In this document: positions 53,381-63,212 of the stretch, piece by piece
How the letters are laid out: each line of letters begins with the position of its first letter
Position numbering within the stretch: position 1 is the stretch's first letter
NCBI RefSeq assembly: GCF_023218935.1
Contig: NZ_JAJIAL010000001.1
Source: Fructobacillus cardui
GTDB taxonomy: Bacteria; Bacillota; Bacilli; Lactobacillales; Lactobacillaceae
DNA: 64,000 nucleotides
Reading direction: 5' to 3' (one strand)
Position numbers and translations under genes: made by a program
The notes under the pieces: model-generated
Told to the model about the DNA's origin: nothing
Database searches by the model: none
Seen by the model: the letters and a program-made list of their open reading frames with translations, nothing else

Positions 53381-56300
53381 TTTCACCATCCTCTTCTGCT
53401 TGTAACTGTTTGATGACTTCTTTCTTTCGGCCGGTATACTTTGGCGCCTGGTAACGGTCGCCCAAGACCTTGTCAAAGCGCACGATGTCCTTATAGGCGG
53501 AAGATTGCAGGGCACTTTCAACCGGTCGAATTGGGAATTGACCGGCTTGAATCTTTTCGGCCGCTTCCTGCAGTAGCTCCTGATTTTTCTTGGCCAATAG
53601 GGCAAAATCAGCATCGGTAATCGTTTCCGACGTTGCCGTTGGCTGCCCATCCTTTGACATCGTTAACTGATAGTAGCGCGCCTTTTCCTTTGGTGCCAGT
53701 CGTTCCAACTCATCTAGGTAATCGGGATTATCCAGGGCCAAACCTCGGTACTGGAAACTCTGACTAGTGGCTTTACCAGCCAACAGCTCATCCACGTCAC
53801 CACGGAATTTTGCCAGTGGAATCACCTCCTGCTGGATGGGGGCAAAGAAAGCCCCACCGACGCCTTGGATGCCCAATTGCTTGGCATTTTCCTGAACAGC
53901 TTGCCAGTAAGTCAGCAACTGCAATTGCAGGCCATTGGCCGCGTCACGATAACTAAAAGTTTTCCCGGATGTCTTGTAATCGACCAGAGTGGCAAAGACC
54001 CCTGCTGGGTCCTGCCGGTCTAACCGATCAATCTTTCCACGGACGATGACCTCCCGGTCACCCTCACCCAAACTCAAGGGCATCAGGTCGCCCTGAGGAA
54101 AGCCAAAGAGCGTTTCAACCCGGTCTGGGGCAGACTGGTTCGTTTGAGCCGCCTGCGTTAGGTGTTTGAGCAATTCCTGGGCAACCTGACCCAAATACTG
54201 GGCTACTGTCTTGCCTTGGCCGTCCTCATTTAATTCAGCAAATTGTGGTTCCTGGACCAACCGAGCTAATTCGTCTTGAACAACGGTCTTAATCTCTGCT
54301 GGCGTGAGGTCGCGAAGGGTTTCCTTCTTTTCAATCAAGTTGCCAACAGCCTTTTCAAAGAGGTCATGATAAATAATTCCCGTCGAAGCGGCATCCAGCT
54401 CGGCCCTTGGCCGTTCCTGTAGGCGCAAACCATACTTCAAGAAGTACTCATAGGGATTTCGATAAAAAGCTTCAATTTGTGAAATTGAGACCCGCAATGG
54501 CCGCTGGAACAACTCCTTGGCCAAAGCAGGAGTCAAAATCCGGGCCTGATTTTGATAATGGCGACTCGACAGCACTCTGCCCACCAGGCCGTCTAAGCCA
54601 GCATCTGCCAAGGCATCTCGGATCTCTTGAAAATCAGTTCCTTGACCAGCTAAATCGCTCATTTTAGCCAATTGCGACAGCGTTGCCGCTGGTGTTCCCA
54701 AGTAATGCGCTGTTAAATCAGTCAAGTTTTTGGCCTGTCCTGCCACCGGTTGAACCGGTACCAAAAAGAAATTCAACAGGCGGCTGTAGTAAGGCGACAT
54801 CTCGTTTTGCTTGCCCTCCTGATTTAACAGTGGATAGGACAAAACGACCTTTGACGAAGCAGCCTGCAGGGCCCCGTAGAAAACCAAGTTTTCTTCGGCC
54901 ATCTGGGCCGCAGCGGTTTGCCGCAAATAGCGTGGCGTTTCCTGCTCGGCCAATGCCGGCTGCACGAGCAGGCGGTCTTGGTCCGTCAAAACGGTCTTAT
55001 TCTTAACCTGCGCTGGCAAGGCCGACCGGGTTCCCCCGATAAAGTATAAAACTCGGTACTTTTGGCTCTGTACGATTCCAGCTTCTGAAATGGTTAACTG
55101 GTCCAACTGGTTAGGAATACCCGTAAACTTACCTCCGGCAAACCCTGATTGCAGGGCCGCCAAAAAGACCTGGCGGTCAAAGTCTTGATCCCCGGCCACT
55201 TGGACGACTTGGTCCAAAATATTAATAAAGAGTTGCCAAACTTCCATGACCTGTTGTGCCTTCACCAGGTCGCCAGCCTCCACCAGAGCATCCCGGTGGT
55301 TGATAATCGCCTTTTTAATCTGAAATTTGTCAAGGTAAGCCATCAAAAAGCGGGCGCCGTCGCTTAACGTTTTTGCCTGCTTTAATCCCTGGTTCATGGC
55401 ATCGAGGGCTTCCACCACAAAGCCCTTCAGAAGGTTCAGGCGGTGGTTAACCTGCTGATCTTGGTCAAAGCCAGGACGGTCTGGTTCACCGTTATCCTCA
55501 AACAGGATAAACTGCGCCTGCCGATCATGCCATTTTCGTGCAGAAGGGCGGTGGCCAGCCAAGTAATTATCAAGGTAGGCCACGGTTTCAAAATAAATAT
55601 CATCACTAATTAACTGACCGTTTTGGCTAGGCCGTAAGAAACCAGTTTTCAAAATTGTCAGAATATTTTCCGGATAAAATGCCTGGTTAGTAGGACCAAG
55701 CAACTTCGTCACCAATTCCACCAAGGGATGGTTCCCCATCTTAATGTCATTATCCAAGAAGTAAGCCAGGTCAAACTGATTCATCACTGCTGGTAAATGT
55801 TTGCTATAAGGTCCCAAGTCACGGGCTAAGACTAAGATATCCCGTAGGTGAAGGTCGGGTTGATCCTGTAGGTCCTGTCGAATCCGCCGAGCTACCTCTT
55901 CTAATTCCGTCACGGTATTATCCGCCACAAAGGCTTGTAAATCAGGTTCGATCTGTTGGCCTTTTGGGTCTTGGTAGGAACCTAACTTGGCCCAGGCCGG
56001 TAATAGAATTTCCTTTGTGGTTTTATTTTGTTGTTTTAAATCAGTAGCAGGCTCATTTTTATCAGCCGGCGCACTAATGGTCTCGAACGGGTGATCTTGT
56101 CGGCCGTCCAAAACAGTAACATCAGTTTCCTTGTATCGGGCCCGTTTGATAATGGTTAAGGCCGTTGTCAACGGTTTAGCGTAAACATCCCCCGATTCAA
56201 AAGTGGTCAACTGGTCTTTGTCACCCAAAATGGCCAAGGTCAAATCAGTTTTTTCAATCAAAAAATGAACAACCGACCATTCACCAGCCGTAAAACCGGT

Positions 56301-56960
56301 AAACCCTTCGAGGTAGATGACAGTATTACTTAAGTCCAAGTTCTCGCTTTGCTCAACAAAATAGGGCAGTGCTTCTTGGGCGAGCAAATAGCGTTCCGCC
56401 AAGGCTTCGTTGAAGGCATCCGCTACGACCGCCAAATCGCGGAGCTTCTGGCTCAAGGTCTTGATCTGCAAGGGATTTTTTTGCCCACTTTCCTGAACCT
56501 GGTCCAAGATAGCCAACAAGTCCTGGGGGCTGATTTCTGCGCCGCGCAATTCAGCTAACTGACTTACTAAGTTTTGAACAAAGCCCTTCTTGGCTTGCAT
56601 TCGTGCAAAAGTCGGCAAGAGACTCGCATTCTCTTTTAAAATTTGGGAAACTAGCACAAAGAGTCCAGCTTCCCCCATAACGGGGGGCTGGACCTTTCCT
56701 TCAGCCTGTAAGAACCGCCAGGCTAACCGGGTCAACGAATAAACCTGAACCTGGGACTGGGCAAAAACTTGGTCTGCCGAATAGCCTTGGGCCCGTGCTA
56801 AGCGCTTTAAGACGTCGACTTCCGCATCAAACTTCACGTGATTAGGCACCACGTAATAAATATCACGCCGGTCCTCATGGACCAGCTGGTTGTGAATTTG
56901 TTCAACCAGTTGTTGCCGGCTGTCTACTTCACCCGGTGTTAATAAAATCGTAACCGCCAT
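53373..56960 (-). CDS. rexB: ATP-dependent exonuclease subunit RexB (AddB)
   Basis: Nuclease and Chi-scanning partner of RexA. It has 1195 aa. The N-terminal MAVTILLTPGEVDSRQQLV lacks a Walker A, as usual for the RexB type, and the C-terminal nuclease motif DYKTSG is at 994-999, followed by YRDAANGLQLQLL. I see no cysteine anywhere in the protein. The four cysteines that hold an iron-sulfur cluster in B. subtilis AddB are therefore missing: the first falls in FYRNPYEYF and the last group in ESALQSSAYKDIVRFD. It precedes rexA with overlap. The ATG at 56960 follows AGGGGATGAC. Confidence 0.95.
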   Translation of the reverse strand: MAVTILLTPGEVDSRQQLVEQIHNQLVHEDRRDIYYVVPNHVKFDAEVDVLKRLARAQGYSADQVFAQSQVQVYSLTRLAWRFLQAEGKVQPPVMGEAGLFVLVSQILKENASLLPTFARMQAKKGFVQNLVSQLAELRGAEISPQDLLAILDQVQESGQKNPLQIKTLSQKLRDLAVVADAFNEALAERYLLAQEALPYFVEQSENLDLSNTVIYLEGFTGFTAGEWSVVHFLIEKTDLTLAILGDKDQLTTFESGDVYAKPLTTALTIIKRARYKETDVTVLDGRQDHPFETISAPADKNEPATDLKQQNKTTKEILLPAWAKLGSYQDPKGQQIEPDLQAFVADNTVTELEEVARRIRQDLQDQPDLHLRDILVLARDLGPYSKHLPAVMNQFDLAYFLDNDIKMGNHPLVELVTKLLGPTNQAFYPENILTILKTGFLRPSQNGQLISDDIYFETVAYLDNYLAGHRPSARKWHDRQAQFILFEDNGEPDRPGFDQDQQVNHRLNLLKGFVVEALDAMNQGLKQAKTLSDGARFLMAYLDKFQIKKAIINHRDALVEAGDLVKAQQVMEVWQLFINILDQVVQVAGDQDFDRQVFLAALQSGFAGGKFTGIPNQLDQLTISEAGIVQSQKYRVLYFIGGTRSALPAQVKNKTVLTDQDRLLVQPALAEQETPRYLRQTAAAQMAEENLVFYGALQAASSKVVLSYPLLNQEGKQNEMSPYYSRLLNFFLVPVQPVAGQAKNLTDLTAHYLGTPAATLSQLAKMSDLAGQGTDFQEIRDALADAGLDGLVGRVLSSRHYQNQARILTPALAKELFQRPLRVSISQIEAFYRNPYEYFLKYGLRLQERPRAELDAASTGIIYHDLFEKAVGNLIEKKETLRDLTPAEIKTVVQDELARLVQEPQFAELNEDGQGKTVAQYLGQVAQELLKHLTQAAQTNQSAPDRVETLFGFPQGDLMPLSLGEGDREVIVRGKIDRLDRQDPAGVFATLVDYKTSGKTFSYRDAANGLQLQLLTYWQAVQENAKQLGIQGVGGAFFAPIQQEVIPLAKFRGDVDELLAGKATSQSFQYRGLALDNPDYLDELERLAPKEKARYYQLTMSKDGQPTATSETITDADFALLAKKNQELLQEAAEKIQAGQFPIRPVESALQSSAYKDIVRFDKVLGDRYQAPKYTGRKKEVIKQLQAEEDGENG

Positions 56961-56990
56961 GTCATCCCCTAGTCTTTTTTAGTTATGTTT

Positions 56991-56996
56991 ATTATA
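56991..56996 (-). promoter_or_regulatory. Candidate -10 of rexB
   Basis: The minus strand has a perfect TATAAT immediately after the T run of the DUF402 terminator, about 30 nt before the rexB start. No good -35 is visible, because the expected position lies inside the terminator stem. Confidence 0.4.
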
Positions 56997-57024
56997 CAAA
57001 AAAAGAACACGTTTCCGTGTCCTT
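56996..57024 (-). terminator. Terminator after the DUF402 gene
   Basis: The stem AAGGACACG/CGTGTTCTT with a GAAA loop is followed by TTTTT on the minus strand. The stable GNRA tetraloop adds support. Confidence 0.85.
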
Positions 57025-57033
57025 CTAACTTAG

Positions 57034-57603
57034 TCAACGACGATCTTTTAACCGCTGTTGCATCAAATATTGGTAACGAGAATACCAAACATCGACGTAC
57101 CCCTGCGAAAAAGGTCCTTTTTCGTTATTAATCCAATCAACCAAAATCTTAACGTGTGCCTTTAAAATTTGGTCAACCTCTTTAGGGTAATGCCATTGCT
57201 TACTGTGGACCGCATACTCATCCGCATCTAGGAGATGTTTTTCTCCATCCGGGAAAACTTTAACGTCCAAATCATAATCGATATACTTGAGCGCTTCTTT
57301 ATCCAAAGTGTATGGTGAGGCTAAATTACAGTAGTAAGATATCCCGTTATCGCGAATCATCGCGACGATGTTAAACCAGTACTTCTTATGGAAGTACAAG
57401 ATAGCCGGTTCGCGAGTCACCCAGCGCCGGCCGTTATCTTCTGTTACCAAAGTATGGTCGTTTAGACCAATAATGGCATTTTCACTGGTTTTCAACACCA
57501 TCGTGTCACGCCAGGTTCGATGCAGCGAGCCGTCATGCTTATAGCTTTTGATCGTGATGACATCCCCTTCGCGCGGTCCGCGACTTGGCTTATCAACAAT
57601 CAT
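57034..57603 (-). CDS. DUF402 protein, probable nucleoside tri-/diphosphatase
   Basis: It has 189 aa from the ATG at 57603. An extended -10 lies at 57639-57647, so a longer frame start at 57639 would be within the promoter. GDVITIKSYKHDGSLHRTWR, ILYFHKKYWFNIVAMIRD, YYCNLASPYTLD and the D-rich YIDYDLDVKVFPDGE are characteristic of DUF402 (staphylococcal Ntdp/Sav1877-like enzymes). These hydrolyse nucleoside tri- and diphosphates using conserved aspartates, three of which are present here. It stands alone between recX and rexB. Confidence 0.85.
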   Translation of the reverse strand: MIVDKPSRGPREGDVITIKSYKHDGSLHRTWRDTMVLKTSENAIIGLNDHTLVTEDNGRRWVTREPAILYFHKKYWFNIVAMIRDNGISYYCNLASPYTLDKEALKYIDYDLDVKVFPDGEKHLLDADEYAVHSKQWHYPKEVDQILKAHVKILVDWINNEKGPFSQGYVDVWYSRYQYLMQQRLKDRR

Positions 57604-57638
57604 GCTCGTCCCACTTTTCTGACAAAAATTCCTTTTCA

Positions 57639-57647
57639 ATTATACCA
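57639..57647 (-). promoter_or_regulatory. Extended -10 promoter of the DUF402 gene
   Basis: The minus strand reads TGGTATAAT, a perfect extended -10, about 36 nt before the proposed ATG; this decides the start against the longer frame. Confidence 0.6.
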
Positions 57648-57734
57648 TAATTTTAAAATCAGTTGGCTAATATGGTCAATTTTCTCTAGGAAGCGTGATC
57701 AAAAAAAGGATGCGGTTGCCTCGTGATGCCACTT

Positions 57735-57888
57735 CAAATATTAATTGCAGGGTACGCAGCTAGTCGAACGTTCCGTTCCAAAATCAATTAAAAAGCATAC
57801 AGCTAGTTTTCCTCAAATCACATTGAAAGACACACCGCTAGTTCTCCTCAAATCAATCAAGAGAAGCACAGCTGGGCCAGTCATTCCT
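57735..57888. repeat. Degenerate 35-bp tandem repeats beside recX
   Basis: Two clear units of 35 bp, at 57779-57813 and 57814-57848, share the plus-strand pattern CAAATCA...AGCTAGTT..CCT with about two-thirds identity. A diverged third unit (57849-57888) runs over the recX stop codon, and a weaker one precedes them (57735-57778). The array lies in the gap after recX and holds no gene. Origin unknown. Confidence 0.5.
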
Positions 57889-58681
57889 CGTTAAAATCAA
57901 CTGTTTCCAGGGCCTGGTCGATGACTTCACCACGATAACCTTTTGCATAAAGGCCCTGTTTCACCTTATAAAATCGGTCTTTGGCAGCCAGACGCTGATG
58001 ATGGCGAGCAAGTTTTTCTGCCTGCTTGTTAGCATTCTCTTGCTCATCGTCTTCATCATTTGCGATATCTAGGTCATTGATGACCTGACTGGCCAGGTCA
58101 TAGGAAAAGCCCTTTTGCACCAAGGCCTGCGCAACCTTTTGTTGGCGAATCACCGTTGAATCGAGTCGATGAGTCCGCGCTAATTTTTCCGCCATCTTTG
58201 TGGCAACTAAGACCTGGTCCTCTTCTGCAAAGCCTAAAATAGCATTTTCGATGATTTCTTCTTGGACACCGGCCTGCTTCAAGTCCTGCGCAATCCCCCT
58301 AGGTCCCTTGGGATTAAATACTTGTTTCGTGGCGACATAGTGTTTAGCATAGACAGCATCATCTAACAGGCCATGCTGAAGTAGATGACTGATAACCTGG
58401 TCAATAACCCCCTCTTCCACCTTCTTTTGCTTCAGGCGATCTTTGACCTGGCGAACGGTGCGTAAGGCGGGGCTTAAATAGTTCAGCGCAATTTTGAGAC
58501 CCTGATCAACCTTCTCCGCCTGCTTTAGTTCTTCAATCATGGCCTCATCAAGTTGGCGGCCTTTCAAAAGACCAAACTTTGCCAAAACGTTTTCGGACAG
58601 CCCAAAGGCAAAGTGCCCGTCCAATTCGATATTATAGCGGCCATCCCGCTTTTGTGTCGCAATTTTCGTGATTGTTTTCAT
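57881..58681 (-). CDS. recX: RecX regulatory protein
   Basis: Inhibits and modulates RecA filaments. It has 266 aa, long for the family but usual in Bacillota. Three-helix RecX repeats are visible around ALNYLSPALRTVRQVKDRL, DDAVYAKHYVATKQVFNPKG and AQALVQKGFSYDLASQVI, with a basic middle and an acidic segment (about 207-220) before the last repeat YKVKQGLYAKGYRGEVIDQ. It stands alone; the start at 58681 lacks a strong ribosome binding site in the visible leader. The 3' end overlaps the repeat array. Confidence 0.92.
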   Translation of the reverse strand: MKTITKIATQKRDGRYNIELDGHFAFGLSENVLAKFGLLKGRQLDEAMIEELKQAEKVDQGLKIALNYLSPALRTVRQVKDRLKQKKVEEGVIDQVISHLLQHGLLDDAVYAKHYVATKQVFNPKGPRGIAQDLKQAGVQEEIIENAILGFAEEDQVLVATKMAEKLARTHRLDSTVIRQQKVAQALVQKGFSYDLASQVINDLDIANDEDDEQENANKQAEKLARHHQRLAAKDRFYKVKQGLYAKGYRGEVIDQALETVDFNEE

Positions 58682-58896
58682 AGGCCTATTTTACGGAGCT
58701 TCGACCAAAAATGCCAGTAAAGTACAAGCCAATAGCTTGTATTTTCAATTGAGCTCTAATAACTGGTGTCAACTATTTGTTCTTGCTTTTTATTAGAAAA
58801 TATCCAAATAAATTATAATCAATCTTATCTATGGCGTTTAGAGAAAAAGAGCGGTACAATGAAAAAAATAAAATTAGGAAATGAGGAATTAGTGAA

Positions 58897-59856
58897 ATGC
58901 CAATTAATCCGAAAATCGCACAAGATGTCTGGAAGGACATCGGACAAAGCGTCCAGTTTACCGTATTAAAATTTAAGGACCTGCCACAAGCCGACCTGCA
59001 TGATGCAATCGTCGATTTTGCAGACCGGTCACAAGCCATTATCCGCTCGCTACGGATCCGCGACGGACAGAATGATGGTTCTCCCTCAACATTGAAGGTT
59101 GCTATCGGTTTCTCAAACCATGCCTGGGAACTACTTTTTCCAAAGTCTGCTAAGCCAAAGGAACTTGAAACCTTTGCCGGTATGAAAGGGCCAAAATATA
59201 GCATGCCCGCTACCGAAGGAGACATTTTTTTCCATATTCGTGCCAATAATCAAGCCATTGTCGTCGAAGCTCAAACCCAATTCATGAAGTTTTTGAAGGA
59301 CTTTACTGAAGTCCTTGATTCAACCCAGGGCTTCCGCTACTTCGAAGGTCGCGCAATTATCGGCTTTATTGATGGAACCGAAGCACCCGCACCAGAAGAT
59401 TCCGCCGACTATGCACTTATCGGTGATGAGGATGCCACCTTTGAAAATGGCTCATACGCCTTTGCGCAAAAGTGGCGACACAACATGGATTTCTGGAACA
59501 AAATGAAGACCGAACACCAGGAAAAGGCTGTGGGCCGCGAAAAGTTTTCTGATTTAGAATTAGAAGACGACGAGAAGTACGAAAACGCCCACAACGTCGC
59601 TTCCAAGTATGAACCAAATGGCGTTGAACAGAAAATCATCCGTATGAACGTCCCCTACTCCGACCCCGCTACCGGAAATACTGGTACCTACTTCATGGGT
59701 TATGCCCGCCATTGGGAAGTGACTAAGGGCATGCTGCAAAACATGGTTGATAAATCCGACTTCCTGTTGACCTTCTCAGAACTTTTGTCCGGTCAACTTT
59801 TCTTCATCCCTTCCCGCGATACATTAGCACAAATTGCCGATGGCGACTTTGACTAA
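58897..59856 (+). CDS. Dyp-type heme peroxidase
   Basis: It has 319 aa, with no signal peptide and no twin-arginine motif, so it is cytosolic. The hallmark GxxDG is GFIDG at 156-160 with catalytic D159. A histidine in NAHNVASKY (H232) fits the proximal heme ligand, and the following R249 in IIRMNVPY fits the distal arginine. The sequence suits the YfeX-like (class B) branch. Peroxide-dependent oxidation of heme or dyes is known for the family; the natural substrate is unknown. GAGGA lies about 9 nt before the ATG. It is one of only three plus-strand genes and converges with holA at a terminator. Confidence 0.92.
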   Translation: MPINPKIAQDVWKDIGQSVQFTVLKFKDLPQADLHDAIVDFADRSQAIIRSLRIRDGQNDGSPSTLKVAIGFSNHAWELLFPKSAKPKELETFAGMKGPKYSMPATEGDIFFHIRANNQAIVVEAQTQFMKFLKDFTEVLDSTQGFRYFEGRAIIGFIDGTEAPAPEDSADYALIGDEDATFENGSYAFAQKWRHNMDFWNKMKTEHQEKAVGREKFSDLELEDDEKYENAHNVASKYEPNGVEQKIIRMNVPYSDPATGNTGTYFMGYARHWEVTKGMLQNMVDKSDFLLTFSELLSGQLFFIPSRDTLAQIADGDFD

Positions 59857-59874
59857 ATATAGCAATAGTAAATC

Positions 59875-59908
59875 AGGCCCAACACCACAATGGTGTCGGG
59901 CCTTTTTA
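59875..59908 (+). terminator. Terminator of the Dyp peroxidase gene
   Basis: The stem AGGCCC-(A)-ACACC/GGTGT-(C)-GGGCCT is followed by TTTTT on the plus strand and sits just before the holA stop. An A run on the other side may let it serve holA too. Confidence 0.8.
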
Positions 59909-60907
59909 TTAGCGAAAATTAATCATAAAGTTTTCAAACAAGAAGAGTGGGTCAACCGTTTCGGACTTCATCTTAATTTCCATTTGTAAAATCTGCAAAA
60001 ATCCGGTCCGCACCTGTCCCAACCGGTAGTGACGTAACGATTGTCGTGCCAGCTTTACCCGGTAAGGATGAACTTTCAAAGCAGTTCCAACGGATTGATC
60101 CGTCCCATTCGAACCAGCCACCTGTAACAACAAGCGGAACTGGCCGAGCAAAAGGGCATTCAGCCGTAATGGCGCTTCGCCATTTTTAACGAGGTCATGG
60201 TACAGATGCAAGGCTTCAGCTTTTTTCTGTTTCAAAACCAAGTCGGCCAAATCAAATGCTTGCGCCGTAGATCCCTTTGGAACCAAACCGGTTACCCCAG
60301 TCAAATCAATCGTTTTCGTTTGACTAGCATAAGCTAAGAGCTTGGGTAATTCAGCCAAGACCTTCGAGTAAGAGGCCTGGGTTCTCAGAAGTAACTCAGC
60401 CTCTGCTTCTTGGCTGATTTCTACCCGCCGCTGGTCTAAGAACTGGTGCAGGGCCTGTCGTGTCTGGCGTTCATCCAATGCCGGTAAATCGAGAAGCTCT
60501 GCTTGACTCAAAACAGACTTGGTGACCTTCTTACGTTTGTCCAAAGAAGCCTCATTAGCAAACAAAATCAAGAGGTTTCCTGGCACTGGATGGTCCAATG
60601 CTTCTTGCAAAGCCTTTTCCTGATTAGCCGTTAACTTCGATCCGGTCGTTAAGAAGGTTGGATTTTCAACCAAAACTAAACGGTGATCGCCGAAAAAAGG
60701 AGCACTCAAATAATCGTCCAGGATTGGGTCCAGGCCAACCTCGGCGAAATCATATGTCGACTGGTTCATTTCTTGCTCGGCCGGGTCAATAATCGACGCA
60801 AATAATCGGTGAGCTTTTTGAACTAAAGCAGGCTCGTTACCGGTCACCAGGTACAGGCTTGGCAACGCTCTCTGATCAATTTGTTGTTTTACTGTTTGTA
60901 AGGTCAT
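59909..60907 (-). CDS. holA: DNA polymerase III subunit delta
   Basis: Opens the beta clamp as part of the clamp loader; essential. It has 332 aa. The N-terminal LPSLYLVTGNEPALVQKA carries the family's degenerate ATPase-like core. The middle and C-terminal parts, including GLVPKGSTAQAFDLADLVL and RLNALLLGQFRLLLQVAG, are typical. The ATG at 60907 overlaps the comEC 3' end by 32 nt, with AGGT about 12 nt upstream. The frame is fully intact even though comEC and comEA just upstream are broken. Confidence 0.94.
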   Translation of the reverse strand: MTLQTVKQQIDQRALPSLYLVTGNEPALVQKAHRLFASIIDPAEQEMNQSTYDFAEVGLDPILDDYLSAPFFGDHRLVLVENPTFLTTGSKLTANQEKALQEALDHPVPGNLLILFANEASLDKRKKVTKSVLSQAELLDLPALDERQTRQALHQFLDQRRVEISQEAEAELLLRTQASYSKVLAELPKLLAYASQTKTIDLTGVTGLVPKGSTAQAFDLADLVLKQKKAEALHLYHDLVKNGEAPLRLNALLLGQFRLLLQVAGSNGTDQSVGTALKVHPYRVKLARQSLRHYRLGQVRTGFLQILQMEIKMKSETVDPLFLFENFMINFR

Positions 60908-63212
60908 TGAAGCTTTTTACCTGAAAATGTCCTTTATTGTGATTCTCATATACATATCTTAGCATACCTTGCCGCCTTGTATCGTAGACAATCATCTTTT
61001 GCTGAGCAGCAATCGCCAAAACTTCCTGATTTGGATGGCCGTAACGGTTTTTGCGGCCAGCAGAAATTAGCCCATGGGTCGGCTGCCACTTAGCCAACAC
61101 CTCTTTATTCGTTGATGTTCGTGAACCGTGATGGCCAAACTTAATCAAATCCGGGCGAAAACTTGGGTACCTAGCCAAAACTTTTTTCTCCCCAGCCTGA
61201 TCCAAGTCACCAGCGGTAAACAAGACCAAGGGGCCAACCCGGCCACCAAGAGCAATTGAGTCTTCATTTTCCCCAATACCCGGTTGAAACGGGTGTAAAA
61301 CGCGCAATGGCAAGTTAGCTGGTTGCACCCGGTCAGTCACAGAAACCACCTTTGTCCGCCCCAGGTAAGGCTGAATTCTTTTCCGAAAAGCTGCTTGCTT
61401 AGTCATCCCAGCAGGCAGCAAAACCTGGTCCACTTGAAACGTTGTTAAAATTACTCGAGCATCGCCAATATGGTCTTGGTCCTGGTGAGATAGTGACAAC
61501 GTATTAATTCTACTAATACCACGCGCGTGCAAGTAAGGCACAATCACTGAACGGGCGTGACCCTCTTGATTTTTCGGCCACCCCTGCTTGCCGTGTGGAT
61601 TGTTTTCAGCTGACCCCTGGCCAGAGAAACATGGTTTTTGAAAAGAAACCTTGCCACCTGTATCAATTAAGGTGATTGTCTTATTGTATGGTTCACGAAG
61701 TAAGGCGGCATCGCCCTGACCAATATCAAAGGTTGTAAACTCGCCCGTTCTTGGAAAATGGCCTAAAAAGAAACCAATTATCAAGGCGAACAGCCACGTA
61801 CCGACCACCCACCGACGACCAGCCTTCTCGGCTCCCAATAAAAACCAGGGCGCAAACCCCAGTACTAATAAAATTGGCCAAGGCAGTGCGCCAATAACAA
61901 TTGGTCCCGGCAGGTTGCCTAACCAATAGACAGATTGGTCAAACATCGTTACCAGCCAATTCGCTACCGGAGCCAAACCCGGCACCACCTGACCGAAAAA
62001 TGCAAGCAACACAACGGGTAAAATCACCAGCGAAAAGACTGGGATAGCAATCGAATTGGCAAAACTTTGCCAAATATTCCAGGTATACTGCTGCGCCACG
62101 ATTAGTGGAAAGGTCAAAACTGATAAAAAAAAGCCCTTTTGCCAAGTCGACCAATCTTCGGGTAAAAGTGCTAAGGCCAAGGTTAAGAAAAATGACAGCT
62201 ACCCACCCAGGGTCAATAAAATCTGTGAGTGAACAATCAACGTCAACAATAACGACCATGACCAAATTTGAATCGAAGAAAACCGCCGATTAAATGCTTG
62301 CGCAAAAATCCGACCTTCACCGGCAATTACAGCACGGACGAGAATCGGTGGACAAGCTGTAAGCCAATAAAAGCCAACTAAGCAAAGAGCCATTATTGCC
62401 AACGTAAGCTCTTGGTACAGGCCAACCAACTTTCCTAACTTACGGACGGCAGCAAGTAAAAAGGCAACGTGGAAGCCTGACAATGAAAAAAGATGAACCA
62501 ATCCCAATTCCTGAATTTTAGGATTATCGTCATACAAAGTCTGATCCTTTGATCCCAGTAAGAGTGCTAAGGCATAATTACTGATCGGATTTGGTAGTTT
62601 CTTGGCACGGTCCGATAAGGACGCATGCAATTGGTGAAAATAAGCATTTAGGCGGTCTAGCCATGTTAACGGGCGGTCCAGCTTCAGTTCTACCTCCTGC
62701 AACCGAACTTGATGGGTAATTTTCTTTGTCTTAGCAAAGTTTTTAAAATCAAATTGATAAAAGTTAGTTGCCGGCATAATTGACGTAAAATCACCCTGAC
62801 CGCTAATCAAGGTCGGACCGGGTGATGAGCGAAACCGAGCCAAATCTTCCGGAGCCTTTGCCTGGTAATAGTAATAAACGCGGTCACCTGAACTTTTTAA
62901 GCGACCAATGCCAGCAACGAAGCCATCAGTGTTAATTGTCCGTTCGTCTGGATAGGCCAGCATTGTATAGATCTGTCCTTTTTTATCAGGCAGGTTGGCC
63001 TGACGACCTAGTGCTTTTTGACCCATCCCAAAATACAATAAAAAAGCCAGCGACAAGGCAAGTACGACAAACAAGTCCCTGCCACGCGTCGTTAAAAAGG
63101 CAAGCAAACTAAAAAATAGTGCCAAACAGATAGTCACCGAATTCGGCCGATAAACCGCCAATGATAAGGCGCCCACCAGCCAAGCTGCCTTCAATGTTGC
63201 TTGCAGACCCAT
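60876..63212 (-). pseudogene. comEC: ComEC DNA-uptake channel, interrupted by one stop codon
   Basis: About 778 codons. The N-terminal part (63212-62199) has membrane helices, a small OB-like outer domain and GLVHLFSLSGFHVAFL. The rest (downstream of 62199) has more helices and the metallo-beta-lactamase-like nuclease domain, with FDIGQGDAALLRE, LSHQDQDHIGD and FGHHGSRTS. Both parts share one frame; the only lesion is TAG at 62199-62201. It stands where the conserved GxQLSF motif expects Gln (LTLGG-stop-LSFF), so a CAG to TAG change is the simplest cause. The start overlaps the comEA stop by 1 nt. ComEC is probably non-functional unless the stop is suppressed. Confidence 0.9.

Noticed and set aside
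53381..53650. Upstream extension of rexA
   Set aside because: It lies within rexB in another frame, is basic and low in family similarity, and the ATG at 53380 has a good site and a typical overlap.
58773..59246. A 157-codon minus-strand frame across the start of the Dyp peroxidase gene
   Set aside because: It opposes a gene with clear family motifs, has unlikely composition and no ribosome binding site.
62199..62201. Programmed stop-codon read-through or recoding in comEC
   Set aside because: No known recoding signal is recognised nearby, the conserved Gln fits a simple CAG to TAG change, and comEA is broken too.
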